Shown in pieces: positions 1-6,681 of a DNA stretch of 7,724 nucleotides; position 1 is the first letter of the stretch; each line of letters begins with the position of its first letter. The notes under the pieces are model-generated. The model was not told the origin of the DNA, made no database searches, and saw only the letters and a program-made list of their open reading frames with translations. The DNA comes from Sphingomonas sp. CCH9-E2. GTDB taxonomy: Bacteria > Pseudomonadota > Alphaproteobacteria > Sphingomonadales > Sphingomonadaceae. Where the stretch lies: contig NZ_LSJM01000251.1 in the NCBI RefSeq assembly GCF_001557215.1, positions 1 to 7,724 on the forward strand, given 5' to 3'. Both the position numbers and the translations under genes were made by a program.

Positions 1-617
1 CCCTCCTCGACCAGCTTCACCGCCTCGATCAGCAGCGCGTGGAGCATGCGGTTGACCGCGAAACCGGCAACGTCGCGGACGCGCACCGGCTGTTTGCCGA
101 TGTCGCGCATTAGCGCCGTGACCTGATCCGCCACCGCCGCGTCGGTCGCAAAGCCGGAAATGACCTCGACGAGTTGCATGCGCGACACCGGTGAAAAGTA
201 ATGCGTCCCGATGAACCGCACGCGTCGCTCGGGCGTCAGGAACGCGGCGAGAGTCGAGATCGGCAGCGTCGAGGTGTTGGTCGCGAAGATGCAGGACGGG
301 GCGCAGATCCGGTCCAGCGCCCGCAACACTTCGGCCTTGGCCTCCAGCGCTTCATACACTGCCTCGGTCACGATCGCGCAGTCGCACATCGCGTCGAGGC
401 TGGTAACCGGCCCGATCCGCGCCAGCGCCGCATCCGCCGCTTCGCGCGCATAGGTGCCGCGCGCGACGCCCTTGTCGAGCACGCCGCGTAGCCGCGCGAT
501 CGCGCGGTCCAGCACTTCCGCGCTGCGGTCGTGCAGCAGCACCGCATGCCCGGCGAGCGCGAAGACCAGCGCGATCTCCGCCCCCATCAGGCCCGCACCG
601 ACGACGCCCGCCTTCAT
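1..617 (-). CDS. 3-hydroxyacyl-CoA dehydrogenase (3-hydroxybutyryl-CoA dehydrogenase type), C-terminus outside window
   Basis: NAD-dependent cytoplasmic enzyme that interconverts (S)-3-hydroxyacyl-CoA and 3-oxoacyl-CoA, probably including acetoacetyl-CoA. The visible 205 residues begin with a Rossmann fold: GAGLMG at residues 7-12 and acidic D30 at the end of the second strand. The catalytic residues known for this family are all present at the right spacing: S116 in NTSTL, H139 and E151 in THYFSPVSRMQLVE (12 apart, as in the mammalian enzyme) and N189 in VNRML. The HYFSP wording resembles the dehydrogenase domain of multifunctional beta-oxidation proteins more than the HFFNP of many stand-alone enzymes, but no hydratase domain precedes it here. 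The ATG overlaps the stop of the upstream ligase gene in ATGA. A GGGAG ribosome binding site at 625-629 lies 7 nt upstream, so the two genes are probably translationally coupled. The C-terminal substrate domain is cut by the window edge, so total length and any fusion are unknown. Confidence 0.93.
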   Translation of the reverse strand, partial: MKAGVVGAGLMGAEIALVFALAGHAVLLHDRSAEVLDRAIARLRGVLDKGVARGTYAREAADAALARIGPVTSLDAMCDCAIVTEAVYEALEAKAEVLRALDRICAPSCIFATNTSTLPISTLAAFLTPERRVRFIGTHYFSPVSRMQLVEVISGFATDAAVADQVTALMRDIGKQPVRVRDVAGFAVNRMLHALLIEAVKLVEE

Positions 618-2656
618 GCCACGACTCCCGCGGAAACGTCCGACGCGCGCGCGCGCCAGTGCTGCGCCTGTTCGATATACCAGGGCAGCACTTCCGGCGT
701 AGCGGTGGCGTCCGGGCTCACCACCTTCTCGACCGGCCAGCCGGCAAACAGGCGCTTGATCGGCAGTTCCTGCTTCTTTCCCGACAAGGTGCGCGGGATG
801 CCGGGCGCAGCGATCACGCGATCGGGCACGAAGCGCGGCGACAGGCTGGTGCGGATCGCCGCTGCGAGCGCCGCCTCCATCGCAGCATCGACCGCGCATC
901 CCTCACTCGGAACGACGAACAGGATCAGCTGGCTCTCGCCCTGCGCGGTTTCGAGGTCGATCAACATCGAGTCGGCGACCTGTGGCAGCTGCTCGACCGC
1001 CGAGTAAATCTCAGCCGTGCCCATGCGCACGCCATGGCGGTTGATCGTCGCATCGCTACGCCCGGAAATGGTGCAGCTGCCATCGCTCCCGATCGTGAAC
1101 CAGTCGCCATGCCGCCACACGCCGGGCCAGGTCGCGAAATAGGAGTCGTGGTAGCGGCTGCCGTCGGCATCGCCCCAGAAATAGAGCGGCATGCTCGGGA
1201 AGGGGCGCGTGCAGACCAGCTCGCCCACTTCATCCACGACCGGTTTGCCCTGCTCGTCCCACGCCTCGATCGCCGCGCCGAGGTGACGGCATTGCAACCG
1301 GCCCGGCGTGTCGGGCAGTTCGGGATTGCCGGCCATGAAGGCGGCGGCGATCTCGGTCCCGCCGCTGACATTGCACCACCAGATATCGGGGCGGCCTAAC
1401 TGTGCAAACTGCGCGCTGCCCCAGCGCTGGACATCGGGGGGCAGTGGTGATCCGGTGCTGCCGAGTGCGCGAATTTGCTCGACGCCCGGGATGCGGGTGA
1501 CGTCGATCCCGGCCTTGCGACAGCTGGCGAAAAACGCCGCGCCCGCGCCGAACCAGGTTACGCCACTGCGCGCGGCGAAACACCACAGCCGCGTCCAGTC
1601 TGGGTCGGTCTTGGTCCCGCTCGGCGATCCGTCGAACAGGCAGATCGTCGTACCGCTCAGCAGCCCGCCGACCTGGATGTTCCACATCACCCAGCCGCTG
1701 GCGCTGTACCAGTGGAAGCGCTCGCCGAACGTGTTGGGCGCGTAACTCGGCCCTAAATCGAAATGAAGCCGCCCGGCGGCGGTCGCGACCAGCACGCCGC
1801 CATGGCCGTGGACGATCGCCTTGGGCAGGCCGGTGGTGCCGCTGGAATAGAGAATCCACAGCGGGTGATCGAACGGCAGCCATTCCGGCTCGAACGCTGC
1901 GACCGCAGCGTCATCGCGCGAGAGCGTCGTTGCCAAATCAATGGCACCGGGAACCTCGCCCGTGGCGCAGCCGCTGGTGACAAGGAATATGCTCTCCACA
2001 CTTGGAAGCTGTGCGCGCAATTCCTGCACTGCCGTAGCGCGGTCCAGCGCCTTGCCCGCGTAGAAGACCCCGTCCACTGCAATGAGTGCCTTGGGCGCGG
2101 TCTGTCGCCAGCGATCGAGCACCGCATTGGTGCCCATGTCCGGCGAGCACAGGGTCCAGATCGCGCCGATACTGGCACAGGCGAGCAGGCCGATCACCGC
2201 AGCCGGGATATTGGGCAGATAGGCCGCGACGCGGTCCCCCGGCGCGATCCCGCGCGCTCGCAGGGCCAGGGCGAGTGCGGCGGACTGGCGACGCAGTTCC
2301 GCCCAGCTCAGCGTGACGCTGTTCCCGCGTTCGTCAACGGCGACGATCGCGGGCTGCGCCGCCGCGTCCGCCGCCTCGGCATGGCGGAACACGTGCCGCG
2401 CGTAGTTGACCTGCGCCCCGTCGAACCAGCGCGCGCTCGGCATGGCGTCGTTGCTCAGCACCGCCGTGAACGGCGTCGGCGATTCGATTTCGTCGAACTC
2501 CCAGATGCTGCGCCAGAACCCGTCCAGATCCTCGACCGACCACCGGTGCAGCTCGTCGAAGCTGGCAAAGGATCGCCCGTGCGTCTGCGCCAGCCAGTCG
2601 CGATACAGCCGGATCTGCGGCACGGGCTGGTAAAGGGAGACGCTGGCACCGGTCAT
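614..2656 (-). CDS. aacS: acetoacetate-CoA ligase (acetoacetyl-CoA synthetase)
   Basis: Cytoplasmic ANL-superfamily adenylating enzyme: acetoacetate + ATP + CoA gives acetoacetyl-CoA + AMP + PPi. It lets the cell use acetoacetate as carbon source or feed it to thiolase. Numbered from the chosen ATG (680 aa), the landmarks are an N-terminal cap typical of acetoacetyl-/acetyl-CoA synthetases (SFASFDELHRWSVED near 29-43), the phosphate loop SSGTTGLPK at 271-279, the GWVMWN stretch near 321-326, SGGTE at 431-435, the hinge GRSDATINRHGVRMG at 532-546 and the SGKK motif with the catalytic lysine near 627. Length fits the acetoacetate-CoA ligase family, which usually has about 650-680 residues. The frame is open 10 codons further, to a TTG at 2686. 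That start has no ribosome binding site and lies at the foot of a hairpin, whereas the ATG at 2656 has AAGG 11 nt upstream and fits the family N-terminus better. It lies between the receptor and the dehydrogenase and overlaps the latter by 4 nt, consistent with one operon. Confidence 0.93.
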   Translation of the reverse strand: MTGASVSLYQPVPQIRLYRDWLAQTHGRSFASFDELHRWSVEDLDGFWRSIWEFDEIESPTPFTAVLSNDAMPSARWFDGAQVNYARHVFRHAEAADAAAQPAIVAVDERGNSVTLSWAELRRQSAALALALRARGIAPGDRVAAYLPNIPAAVIGLLACASIGAIWTLCSPDMGTNAVLDRWRQTAPKALIAVDGVFYAGKALDRATAVQELRAQLPSVESIFLVTSGCATGEVPGAIDLATTLSRDDAAVAAFEPEWLPFDHPLWILYSSGTTGLPKAIVHGHGGVLVATAAGRLHFDLGPSYAPNTFGERFHWYSASGWVMWNIQVGGLLSGTTICLFDGSPSGTKTDPDWTRLWCFAARSGVTWFGAGAAFFASCRKAGIDVTRIPGVEQIRALGSTGSPLPPDVQRWGSAQFAQLGRPDIWWCNVSGGTEIAAAFMAGNPELPDTPGRLQCRHLGAAIEAWDEQGKPVVDEVGELVCTRPFPSMPLYFWGDADGSRYHDSYFATWPGVWRHGDWFTIGSDGSCTISGRSDATINRHGVRMGTAEIYSAVEQLPQVADSMLIDLETAQGESQLILFVVPSEGCAVDAAMEAALAAAIRTSLSPRFVPDRVIAAPGIPRTLSGKKQELPIKRLFAGWPVEKVVSPDATATPEVLPWYIEQAQHWRARASDVSAGVVA

Positions 2657-2727
2657 CAAAAGTCTAACCTTGTTGTCATCATGCAATGCGCGGGCGGCAT
2701 CCCGTGGGAAACGCCGCCCGCCGACGA
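2657..2727 (-). other. intercistronic region between receptor and ligase genes
   Basis: This 71-bp spacer on the minus strand runs from just after the receptor stop to the ligase ATG. It holds the GC-rich hairpin at 2690-2721, then a short AT-richer leader with AAGG at 2668-2671. An eight-codon reading frame (2682-2656) has its TGA overlapping the ligase ATG by one base. I see no convincing promoter in it, so the ligase gene is probably transcribed from the receptor promoter. Confidence 0.6.
2690..2721 (-). promoter_or_regulatory. perfect 9-bp GC stem-loop between receptor and ligase genes
   Basis: GCGGGCGGC at 2690-2698 is the exact reverse complement of GCCGCCCGC at 2713-2721, with a 14-nt loop that itself contains CCC/GGG. 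The stem begins 7 nt... in minus-strand terms, shortly after the receptor stop codon (TGA at 2730-2728). No T-run follows it on the minus strand, so it is not a textbook Rho-independent terminator. It is better read as a partial terminator/attenuator or an mRNA-stabilising hairpin that keeps receptor mRNA more abundant than the downstream enzyme mRNA. The structure is seen directly; the role is inferred. Confidence 0.55.
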
Positions 2728-5367
2728 TCAGAAGGATGTGCGCAGGCTCATCGCTGCATAGCGACCGATCGCGTTATAGGCGCCACCGATACCGTCGGTG
2801 CCCGGGAAGAAGGGCGGCGTCGCGTCGAACAGGTCGTTGACCTGCAACCCCAGCTCCAGCCCCTTGGCAAAGGCGAGATCGGGCAGCCGCACCGACAGAC
2901 GCAGGTCGACGGTGGTATAGCCCTCCGCCTCATACAGCGCCGATCCGGTCGGCGTGGCGTAGGATGCCGTCACACCGCTGCGATGGTTGACGAAGTTGAC
3001 GAAGGTCACCGGCCCGGCGGTGAAGCCGAGCGTTGTCCGCAACGTCGTGCGCGGAATGCCGGCGTCCAGCGAATTGCTCACCGCCGAGGTCGGCGACAGC
3101 TGGTTGCGGTAGTTCAGGATGTAATTGCCCGCGATCCCGCCGAACAGCGTGCCGAAGCCGACATCGTGGCGATAGCGCAGGTCGAAATCGATCCCGTTGG
3201 TCTCGCGCACACCGAAATTGCCCTGGCGCAGATCGAGGATGTTTCCGATCGTCGGCACCGCAGCAAAGGTGTAGAAGAACGGCACCGTGTTGGCGATCGC
3301 CGCGCTGACCTGAGCCGGGGTCGGGTTGCGCAGGACGCGCGACGCAAAGGTCGGATCGCTGAACAACAGCGCGCCGAGGCCCGATGGCGTCCCGATCACA
3401 TTGTCATAATGGATGTCATAGAAGGTGACGCTGGCGGTCAGGTTGGGGATCGCCTTGGGCCGCAGGTCGATGCCCGCCGACCAGGTGCGGGCGGTTTCGG
3501 GCGTCAGATTGCGGTTGCCGCCGAACAGCAGGATCGTGTTGACCTGCGCCGCCCCGCGCGACGGATCGCGCGCACCGAACGCGTCGACCAGCGCCGCTGC
3601 GGAGTAATAGGAACCGACCGTCGAGCCGAGATCGCGAAGGCCCGGCGCACGGAACGACCGGCCATAGCTGCCGCGCAGGTTGACGCCCTCGACCGGTTCC
3701 CAGGTCAGGCCGATCTTGGGATTGCTGGTCGATCCGAAGTCACTATAATCGTCGAAGCGGCCCGACAGCGAGAGGGCGAGGCTGTACATCCCCGCAGTCG
3801 CATTGCCCTCGCCAAAGATCGGCACGAACAGTTCGCCATAGAGCGACTTGACGTTGCGCTCGAGATCCTCGGGGAAGCCGACCCCGCCGCTCTGGCCACG
3901 CTGGCGATAGGTTTCGCGGCGATACTCCGCGCCGACCGCGATCTTGAGCTCGCCGCCCGGCAGGTCGGCGAGCGGCCCGTCGATCTTGACCGCACCGATG
4001 CGCGTGCGCTGGCGGTTGTCGAAGGTGGTCGGGTTGTTGAGGATCGCCGCACGCACTGCAGGGCTGGTGCCGTAGCCGAACGGGTCGAGCGCGGTCGCGG
4101 TGGTGGTGCCGGCAGCGGCGGCGCTCAGCGCGGTGGTGTTGATCCCCGGCTGGAACGTGTCGTTGCGCGAGAAATTATACGAGCCATAGACGCTCGCCTT
4201 GAACTCGCCTGGCAGGTCGATATCGATGCCCGCGGTCGCATTGCCGCTGCGCACGCGGAAGGTCTGGTCGAAGTGATCCGCGCCGACCAGCCGGTCCGGA
4301 CGGAAATCGAAATAGCCGAAGACCGATCCCGTCCCCGGCGGCGCGCGGAAGAACGGGTTGGCGGCGGTGATCAGGACGAAGGTCTGCCCGGGCAGCGCGG
4401 CCTGAACCACATCGCGGCGGTCCGAATAGAGGAAGTCGGCCCACAGGGTCACCGCATCCGACAGATCCTGCCGCGCCGACGCGAATGCGCTGTGCGTGCG
4501 GTTCTGGGGCAGCAGGTCGACCGGCCCGCGCGGGTCGCAGGTGTTGAGACCGGGTGCCAGGCTGGGCGCAGCATAGATCGTGCCCGCGAACAGATTGACG
4601 TTGGCGTCGGGGCACACCGCCGAACGCGTGTCGATACCGCCCACCGCGCGGAAATCGAGCGAGCGATAGCTGCGGTCGGCTCCCGTGATGTTGCTGTTGT
4701 CCTGATATTGATAGGCGGCGACGAACGATCCGCTGCCCCAGTCATGGCCGAAGGCGAGCCCCGCGTTGAACGCGTTGTAATCGTCGGCGATGCCATAGCG
4801 GACGATCGCCTCGACGCCCTTGATCCGCCGACGGGTGATGAAGTTGACGACGCCGGCGACCGCTTCCGATCCGTAGATGGCGGACGCGCCATCGGCGACG
4901 ATCTCGACCCGCTCGATCGCCAGCTCGGGGATAAACGGATAGTCGGGGTTGGTTTGCTGCGTGCTGCCCGAGATCAAGCGGTGCCCGTTCATCAGCGGCA
5001 GCGTCGCGGCGGTGGGCAGGCCGCGCAGGCCGGGCGCGAACGAGCCGAGCCCGCCATTGCTGACGCGCGGCGCGGTGTTGAAGCTGTTGAGCTGTGGCAC
5101 GGTGGCGAGCAGTTCGGGCGTGCTCGCCGCGCCGATCAGCTTCGCGTCCTCGCGCGTCACGCTGATCAGGCCGGAGCCGGTCGGCGGAATGCCGCGGATG
5201 CTCGACCCGGTGATGACCACCTCGGTCGGCTCTTCCGCGTCGGTCTGCGCGGCGACTTCGGTCGTTTGCGCATAGGCGGCCGCAGGCGCGGCCAGCAGCG
5301 TGACCGCCAGGGCTGAGCGCGCCAAGAGCTGTGCGCGGTGCCCAAATTGAACGGTTCGGATCGACAT
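2728..5367 (-). CDS. TonB-dependent outer-membrane receptor
   Basis: This 879-aa outer-membrane active transporter should import a ligand into the periplasm using TonB-ExbBD energy. Residues 1-33 form a signal peptide (basic N-region, hydrophobic core, AYA just before Q34). A TonB-box-like stretch EPTEVVITG lies at 46-54. The plug domain follows, ending in the conserved IERVEIVADGASAIYGSEAVAGVVNF region (about 151-175). The rest is a beta-barrel with mid-barrel landmarks GRSFRAP (569-575) and LTPETARTWS (621-630), and it ends in an outer-membrane-type terminal phenylalanine (MSLRTSF). The C-terminal NDLFDATPPFF wording is common in sphingomonad receptors. The start is supported by the strong AAGGAGGGG at 5377-5385, 9 nt upstream. 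There is no N-terminal signalling extension and no FecI/FecR pair nearby. An AraC-type regulator diverges from it instead, which suggests control by a carbon source rather than iron. The first gene of an apparent operon with two acyl-CoA enzymes. Its ligand cannot be named from sequence. Confidence 0.95.
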   Translation of the reverse strand: MSIRTVQFGHRAQLLARSALAVTLLAAPAAAYAQTTEVAAQTDAEEPTEVVITGSSIRGIPPTGSGLISVTREDAKLIGAASTPELLATVPQLNSFNTAPRVSNGGLGSFAPGLRGLPTAATLPLMNGHRLISGSTQQTNPDYPFIPELAIERVEIVADGASAIYGSEAVAGVVNFITRRRIKGVEAIVRYGIADDYNAFNAGLAFGHDWGSGSFVAAYQYQDNSNITGADRSYRSLDFRAVGGIDTRSAVCPDANVNLFAGTIYAAPSLAPGLNTCDPRGPVDLLPQNRTHSAFASARQDLSDAVTLWADFLYSDRRDVVQAALPGQTFVLITAANPFFRAPPGTGSVFGYFDFRPDRLVGADHFDQTFRVRSGNATAGIDIDLPGEFKASVYGSYNFSRNDTFQPGINTTALSAAAAGTTTATALDPFGYGTSPAVRAAILNNPTTFDNRQRTRIGAVKIDGPLADLPGGELKIAVGAEYRRETYRQRGQSGGVGFPEDLERNVKSLYGELFVPIFGEGNATAGMYSLALSLSGRFDDYSDFGSTSNPKIGLTWEPVEGVNLRGSYGRSFRAPGLRDLGSTVGSYYSAAALVDAFGARDPSRGAAQVNTILLFGGNRNLTPETARTWSAGIDLRPKAIPNLTASVTFYDIHYDNVIGTPSGLGALLFSDPTFASRVLRNPTPAQVSAAIANTVPFFYTFAAVPTIGNILDLRQGNFGVRETNGIDFDLRYRHDVGFGTLFGGIAGNYILNYRNQLSPTSAVSNSLDAGIPRTTLRTTLGFTAGPVTFVNFVNHRSGVTASYATPTGSALYEAEGYTTVDLRLSVRLPDLAFAKGLELGLQVNDLFDATPPFFPGTDGIGGAYNAIGRYAAMSLRTSF

Positions 5368-5376
5368 GACCTGTAT

Positions 5377-5385
5377 CCCCTCCTT
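5377..5385 (-). promoter_or_regulatory. ribosome binding site of the TonB-dependent receptor
   Basis: AAGGAGGGG on the minus strand ends 9 nt before the ATG at 5367. It is a near-perfect match to the anti-Shine-Dalgarno sequence and fixes the receptor start just ahead of its signal peptide. Confidence 0.85.
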
Positions 5386-5441
5386 GATCTGTTCGCATTG
5401 CGGTCGTTGCCGCCGCCGGACTTTGCCGACTTGAACCCTTG

Positions 5442-5468
5442 CTTATGGTCTGACACAGCGCGTGGTAA
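5442..5468 (-). promoter_or_regulatory. possible weak promoter of the receptor operon
   Basis: On the minus strand, TTACCA (5468-5463) and CATAAG (5447-5442) are separated by 15 bp. Both match the sigma-70 consensus poorly and the spacing is short, which would suit an activator-dependent promoter. It lies 5 bp beyond the tandem ATGTCCGnnAA sites, where a bound AraC-type activator could contact RNA polymerase. Transcription would start near 5435 and leave a leader of roughly 70 nt. This is a suggestion from position rather than strong sequence matches. Confidence 0.25.
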
Positions 5469-5473
5469 GCGCA

Positions 5474-5505
5474 TTGGCGGACATCACTATGTCTTTACCG
5501 GACAT
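5474..5505 (-). promoter_or_regulatory. candidate AraC-family operator: two direct ATGTCCGnnAA repeats 21 bp apart
   Basis: Reading the minus strand, ATGTCCGGTAA (5505-5495) is repeated as ATGTCCGCCAA (5484-5474); 9 of 11 positions are identical and the offset is 21 bp, two helical turns. Between and overlapping them is GACATAGTGATGTC (5493-5480), which adds an inverted half-site. Direct half-sites one or two turns apart are the usual target of AraC-family proteins, whose DNA-binding domain carries two helix-turn-helix motifs. The site is upstream of the weak receptor promoter and only 7 bp before the regulator's ribosome binding site, so one bound protein could activate the operon and restrain its own gene. 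The repeats are seen directly; the binding is inferred. Confidence 0.5.
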
Positions 5506-5512
5506 GCGCAGC

Positions 5513-5519
5513 GGGAGGA
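5513..5519 (+). promoter_or_regulatory. ribosome binding site of the AraC-family regulator
   Basis: GGGAGGA lies 7 nt before the ATG at 5527 and decides the start. The reading frame stays open upstream to 5338, but that extension would overlap the receptor start and has no comparable site. Confidence 0.85.
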
Positions 5520-5526
5520 TGCGACA

Positions 5527-6600
5527 ATGGCACAGGCGGACGACGACGGCGCGGCGCTGGATCGCAACCCGCGCGCGGGCTTTCCCTCGCTCAACCAGCG
5601 CAGCTTCGCGCCGTTCAAGATCGCCACGGTGATCGATACGGTCGCGGATCGCGGGATCAGCGCAGAGACGGTGCTCGACCGCACCGGCCTCACGCTGGCC
5701 GAGGTGCGCGATCCGCACACCATGACCTCGATCGGCCAGTATCTCACGGCGTGCGAGAACATCGTCGCAGCCGGTGCCGGATATGCAGATGCGTTCGCGA
5801 TCGGCGCCCGTCTCCACCTTTCGGCCTATGGAATGTACGGCTATGCGCTGATGTGTTCGCCGACAATGCGCGACTTTTTCGACTTCGCCGTCCGCTACCA
5901 GCCCCTCGCGACCCCCACCGTGCGCCTTGAATGGCGCGCCGAGGGCGACATGGCCATCTGGCAGTTCCGCGAAATCTATCGCGATGTGATGAGCAGCGAC
6001 GTGCGCACCTTCCTTGTCCGCCAGCAGATGAAGATGACCTTCACCCATATCCGCGACACCGCCGGGGCCGACAATCTGCCCGTGCGCGCGCTGTTCGCGC
6101 TGCCCGAGGATGCGTTCGCTCCGGACGATGCGAAGGCGCTGTCCTGCCCCTGCTCCTATGGCGAAGCGGCGAACGAGCTCCACTATCCGATCGGCATTCT
6201 CGACCAAACCCCCGAACTCGGCAACCGGCTGACCCGCACCATGCTGGAGGAAACCTGCGAGCGGTTGATCGGTCAGGCACGCATTTCATCGGGCCTGTCG
6301 GGCGAAGTCTATCAGCTACTGCTTAACGCCCCGAGCGAGTTTCCGTCGATGACCGCGATCGCCGCGCAGTTGGGGATGCAGGAGCGCACCCTGCGCCGCC
6401 GCCTCGCCGCCGAGGACACCAGCTATGGCGCGATCGTCGATGATGTCCGCCGCAAGCTCGCGATCGAATATCTGCAGACGACGCGGATGAGCGTCGACGA
6501 TGTGGCGTGGAAGGTCGGCTTCAGCGACAGCGCCAACCTGCGCCGCGCGGTGCGGCGTTGGACCGGCAAGACGATCACCGCCCTGCGCGCCGGCACTTGA
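5527..6600 (+). CDS. AraC-family transcriptional regulator with N-terminal arabinose-binding-like domain
   Basis: A 357-aa cytoplasmic DNA-binding regulator of the OruR/VirS-like group. Residues about 35-215 match the N-terminal effector domain of that group (Arabinose_bd type), including a region around AIGARLHLSAYGMYGYALMCSPTMRDFFDFAVRYQPL (91-127) and the CPCSYGEAANELHYP segment (207-221), which fits the family's CPvrFgap-like signature. Residues about 275-354 form the AraC DNA-binding domain with two helix-turn-helix motifs: TAIAAQLGMQERTLRRRL (276-293) and VDDVAWKVGFSDSANLRRAVRRW (323-345). The last part departs from the family norm: KTITALR stands where SPxxYR is usual. It diverges from the receptor operon with tandem operator-like repeats between them, so it is the likely activator of that operon and perhaps its own repressor. 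The effector is unknown; an operon intermediate such as acetoacetate or the imported ligand is a guess. Confidence 0.92.
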   Translation: MAQADDDGAALDRNPRAGFPSLNQRSFAPFKIATVIDTVADRGISAETVLDRTGLTLAEVRDPHTMTSIGQYLTACENIVAAGAGYADAFAIGARLHLSAYGMYGYALMCSPTMRDFFDFAVRYQPLATPTVRLEWRAEGDMAIWQFREIYRDVMSSDVRTFLVRQQMKMTFTHIRDTAGADNLPVRALFALPEDAFAPDDAKALSCPCSYGEAANELHYPIGILDQTPELGNRLTRTMLEETCERLIGQARISSGLSGEVYQLLLNAPSEFPSMTAIAAQLGMQERTLRRRLAAEDTSYGAIVDDVRRKLAIEYLQTTRMSVDDVAWKVGFSDSANLRRAVRRWTGKTITALRAGT

Positions 6601-6681
6601 TCTGGAGCTGGTGTTCGCCCTGCAACCTCCTTTTCCATTGCGCCGCTTCCAGTCAGCCTTAGATTTCGGCGCGGGGGAAGC
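6601..6681 (+). other. spacer between AraC-family gene and acyltransferase gene
   Basis: This 81-bp gap has no T-run terminator. A weak inverted repeat, GCGCCG at 6640-6645 with CGGCGC at 6667-6672 and a 21-nt loop, ends directly before the G-rich ribosome binding site of the next gene. Whether the two genes share a transcript cannot be decided from sequence. Confidence 0.4.

Larger units (their letters stand above)
5368..5526. promoter_or_regulatory. divergent promoter region between receptor operon and AraC-family regulator
   Basis: This 159-bp region separates two divergent genes. The minus-strand side carries the receptor ribosome binding site (5377-5385), a weak promoter candidate (5442-5468) and, beyond it, the tandem ATGTCCGnnAA repeats (5474-5505). 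The plus-strand side carries the regulator's ribosome binding site (5513-5519). I found no convincing -35/-10 pair for the regulator on the plus strand. Confidence 0.7.

Noticed and set aside
1763..2761. A 332-codon plus-strand frame antisense to the ligase
   Set aside because: It has low-complexity arginine-rich composition and no motifs, and it lies over the conserved ligase coding sequence.
2686..5316. An 876-codon open frame on the plus strand, antisense to almost the whole receptor gene
   Set aside because: The product is arginine/alanine-rich with no recognisable domain and no credible ribosome binding site. The opposite strand encodes a clear receptor with signal peptide, plug and terminal phenylalanine. 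Long antisense frames are expected in GC-rich coding DNA.
5431..5469. Plus-strand promoter for the regulator starting from TTGAAC or TTGCTT
   Set aside because: No -10-like hexamer lies at a suitable distance from either element.
5338..5526. Upstream extension of the AraC-type regulator to a start at 5338
   Set aside because: It would overlap the receptor start and the operator region, shows no family similarity and lacks the GGGAGGA site that precedes the ATG at 5527.
5443..6207. A 254-codon minus-strand frame opposite the regulator
   Set aside because: It is a shadow of the AraC-type gene with no recognisable domain.
6640..6672. Inverted repeat GCGCCG/CGGCGC as a terminator of the regulator gene
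   Set aside because: The stem is only 6 bp with a 21-nt loop and no T-run, and it abuts the next ribosome binding site. It is too weak to call.
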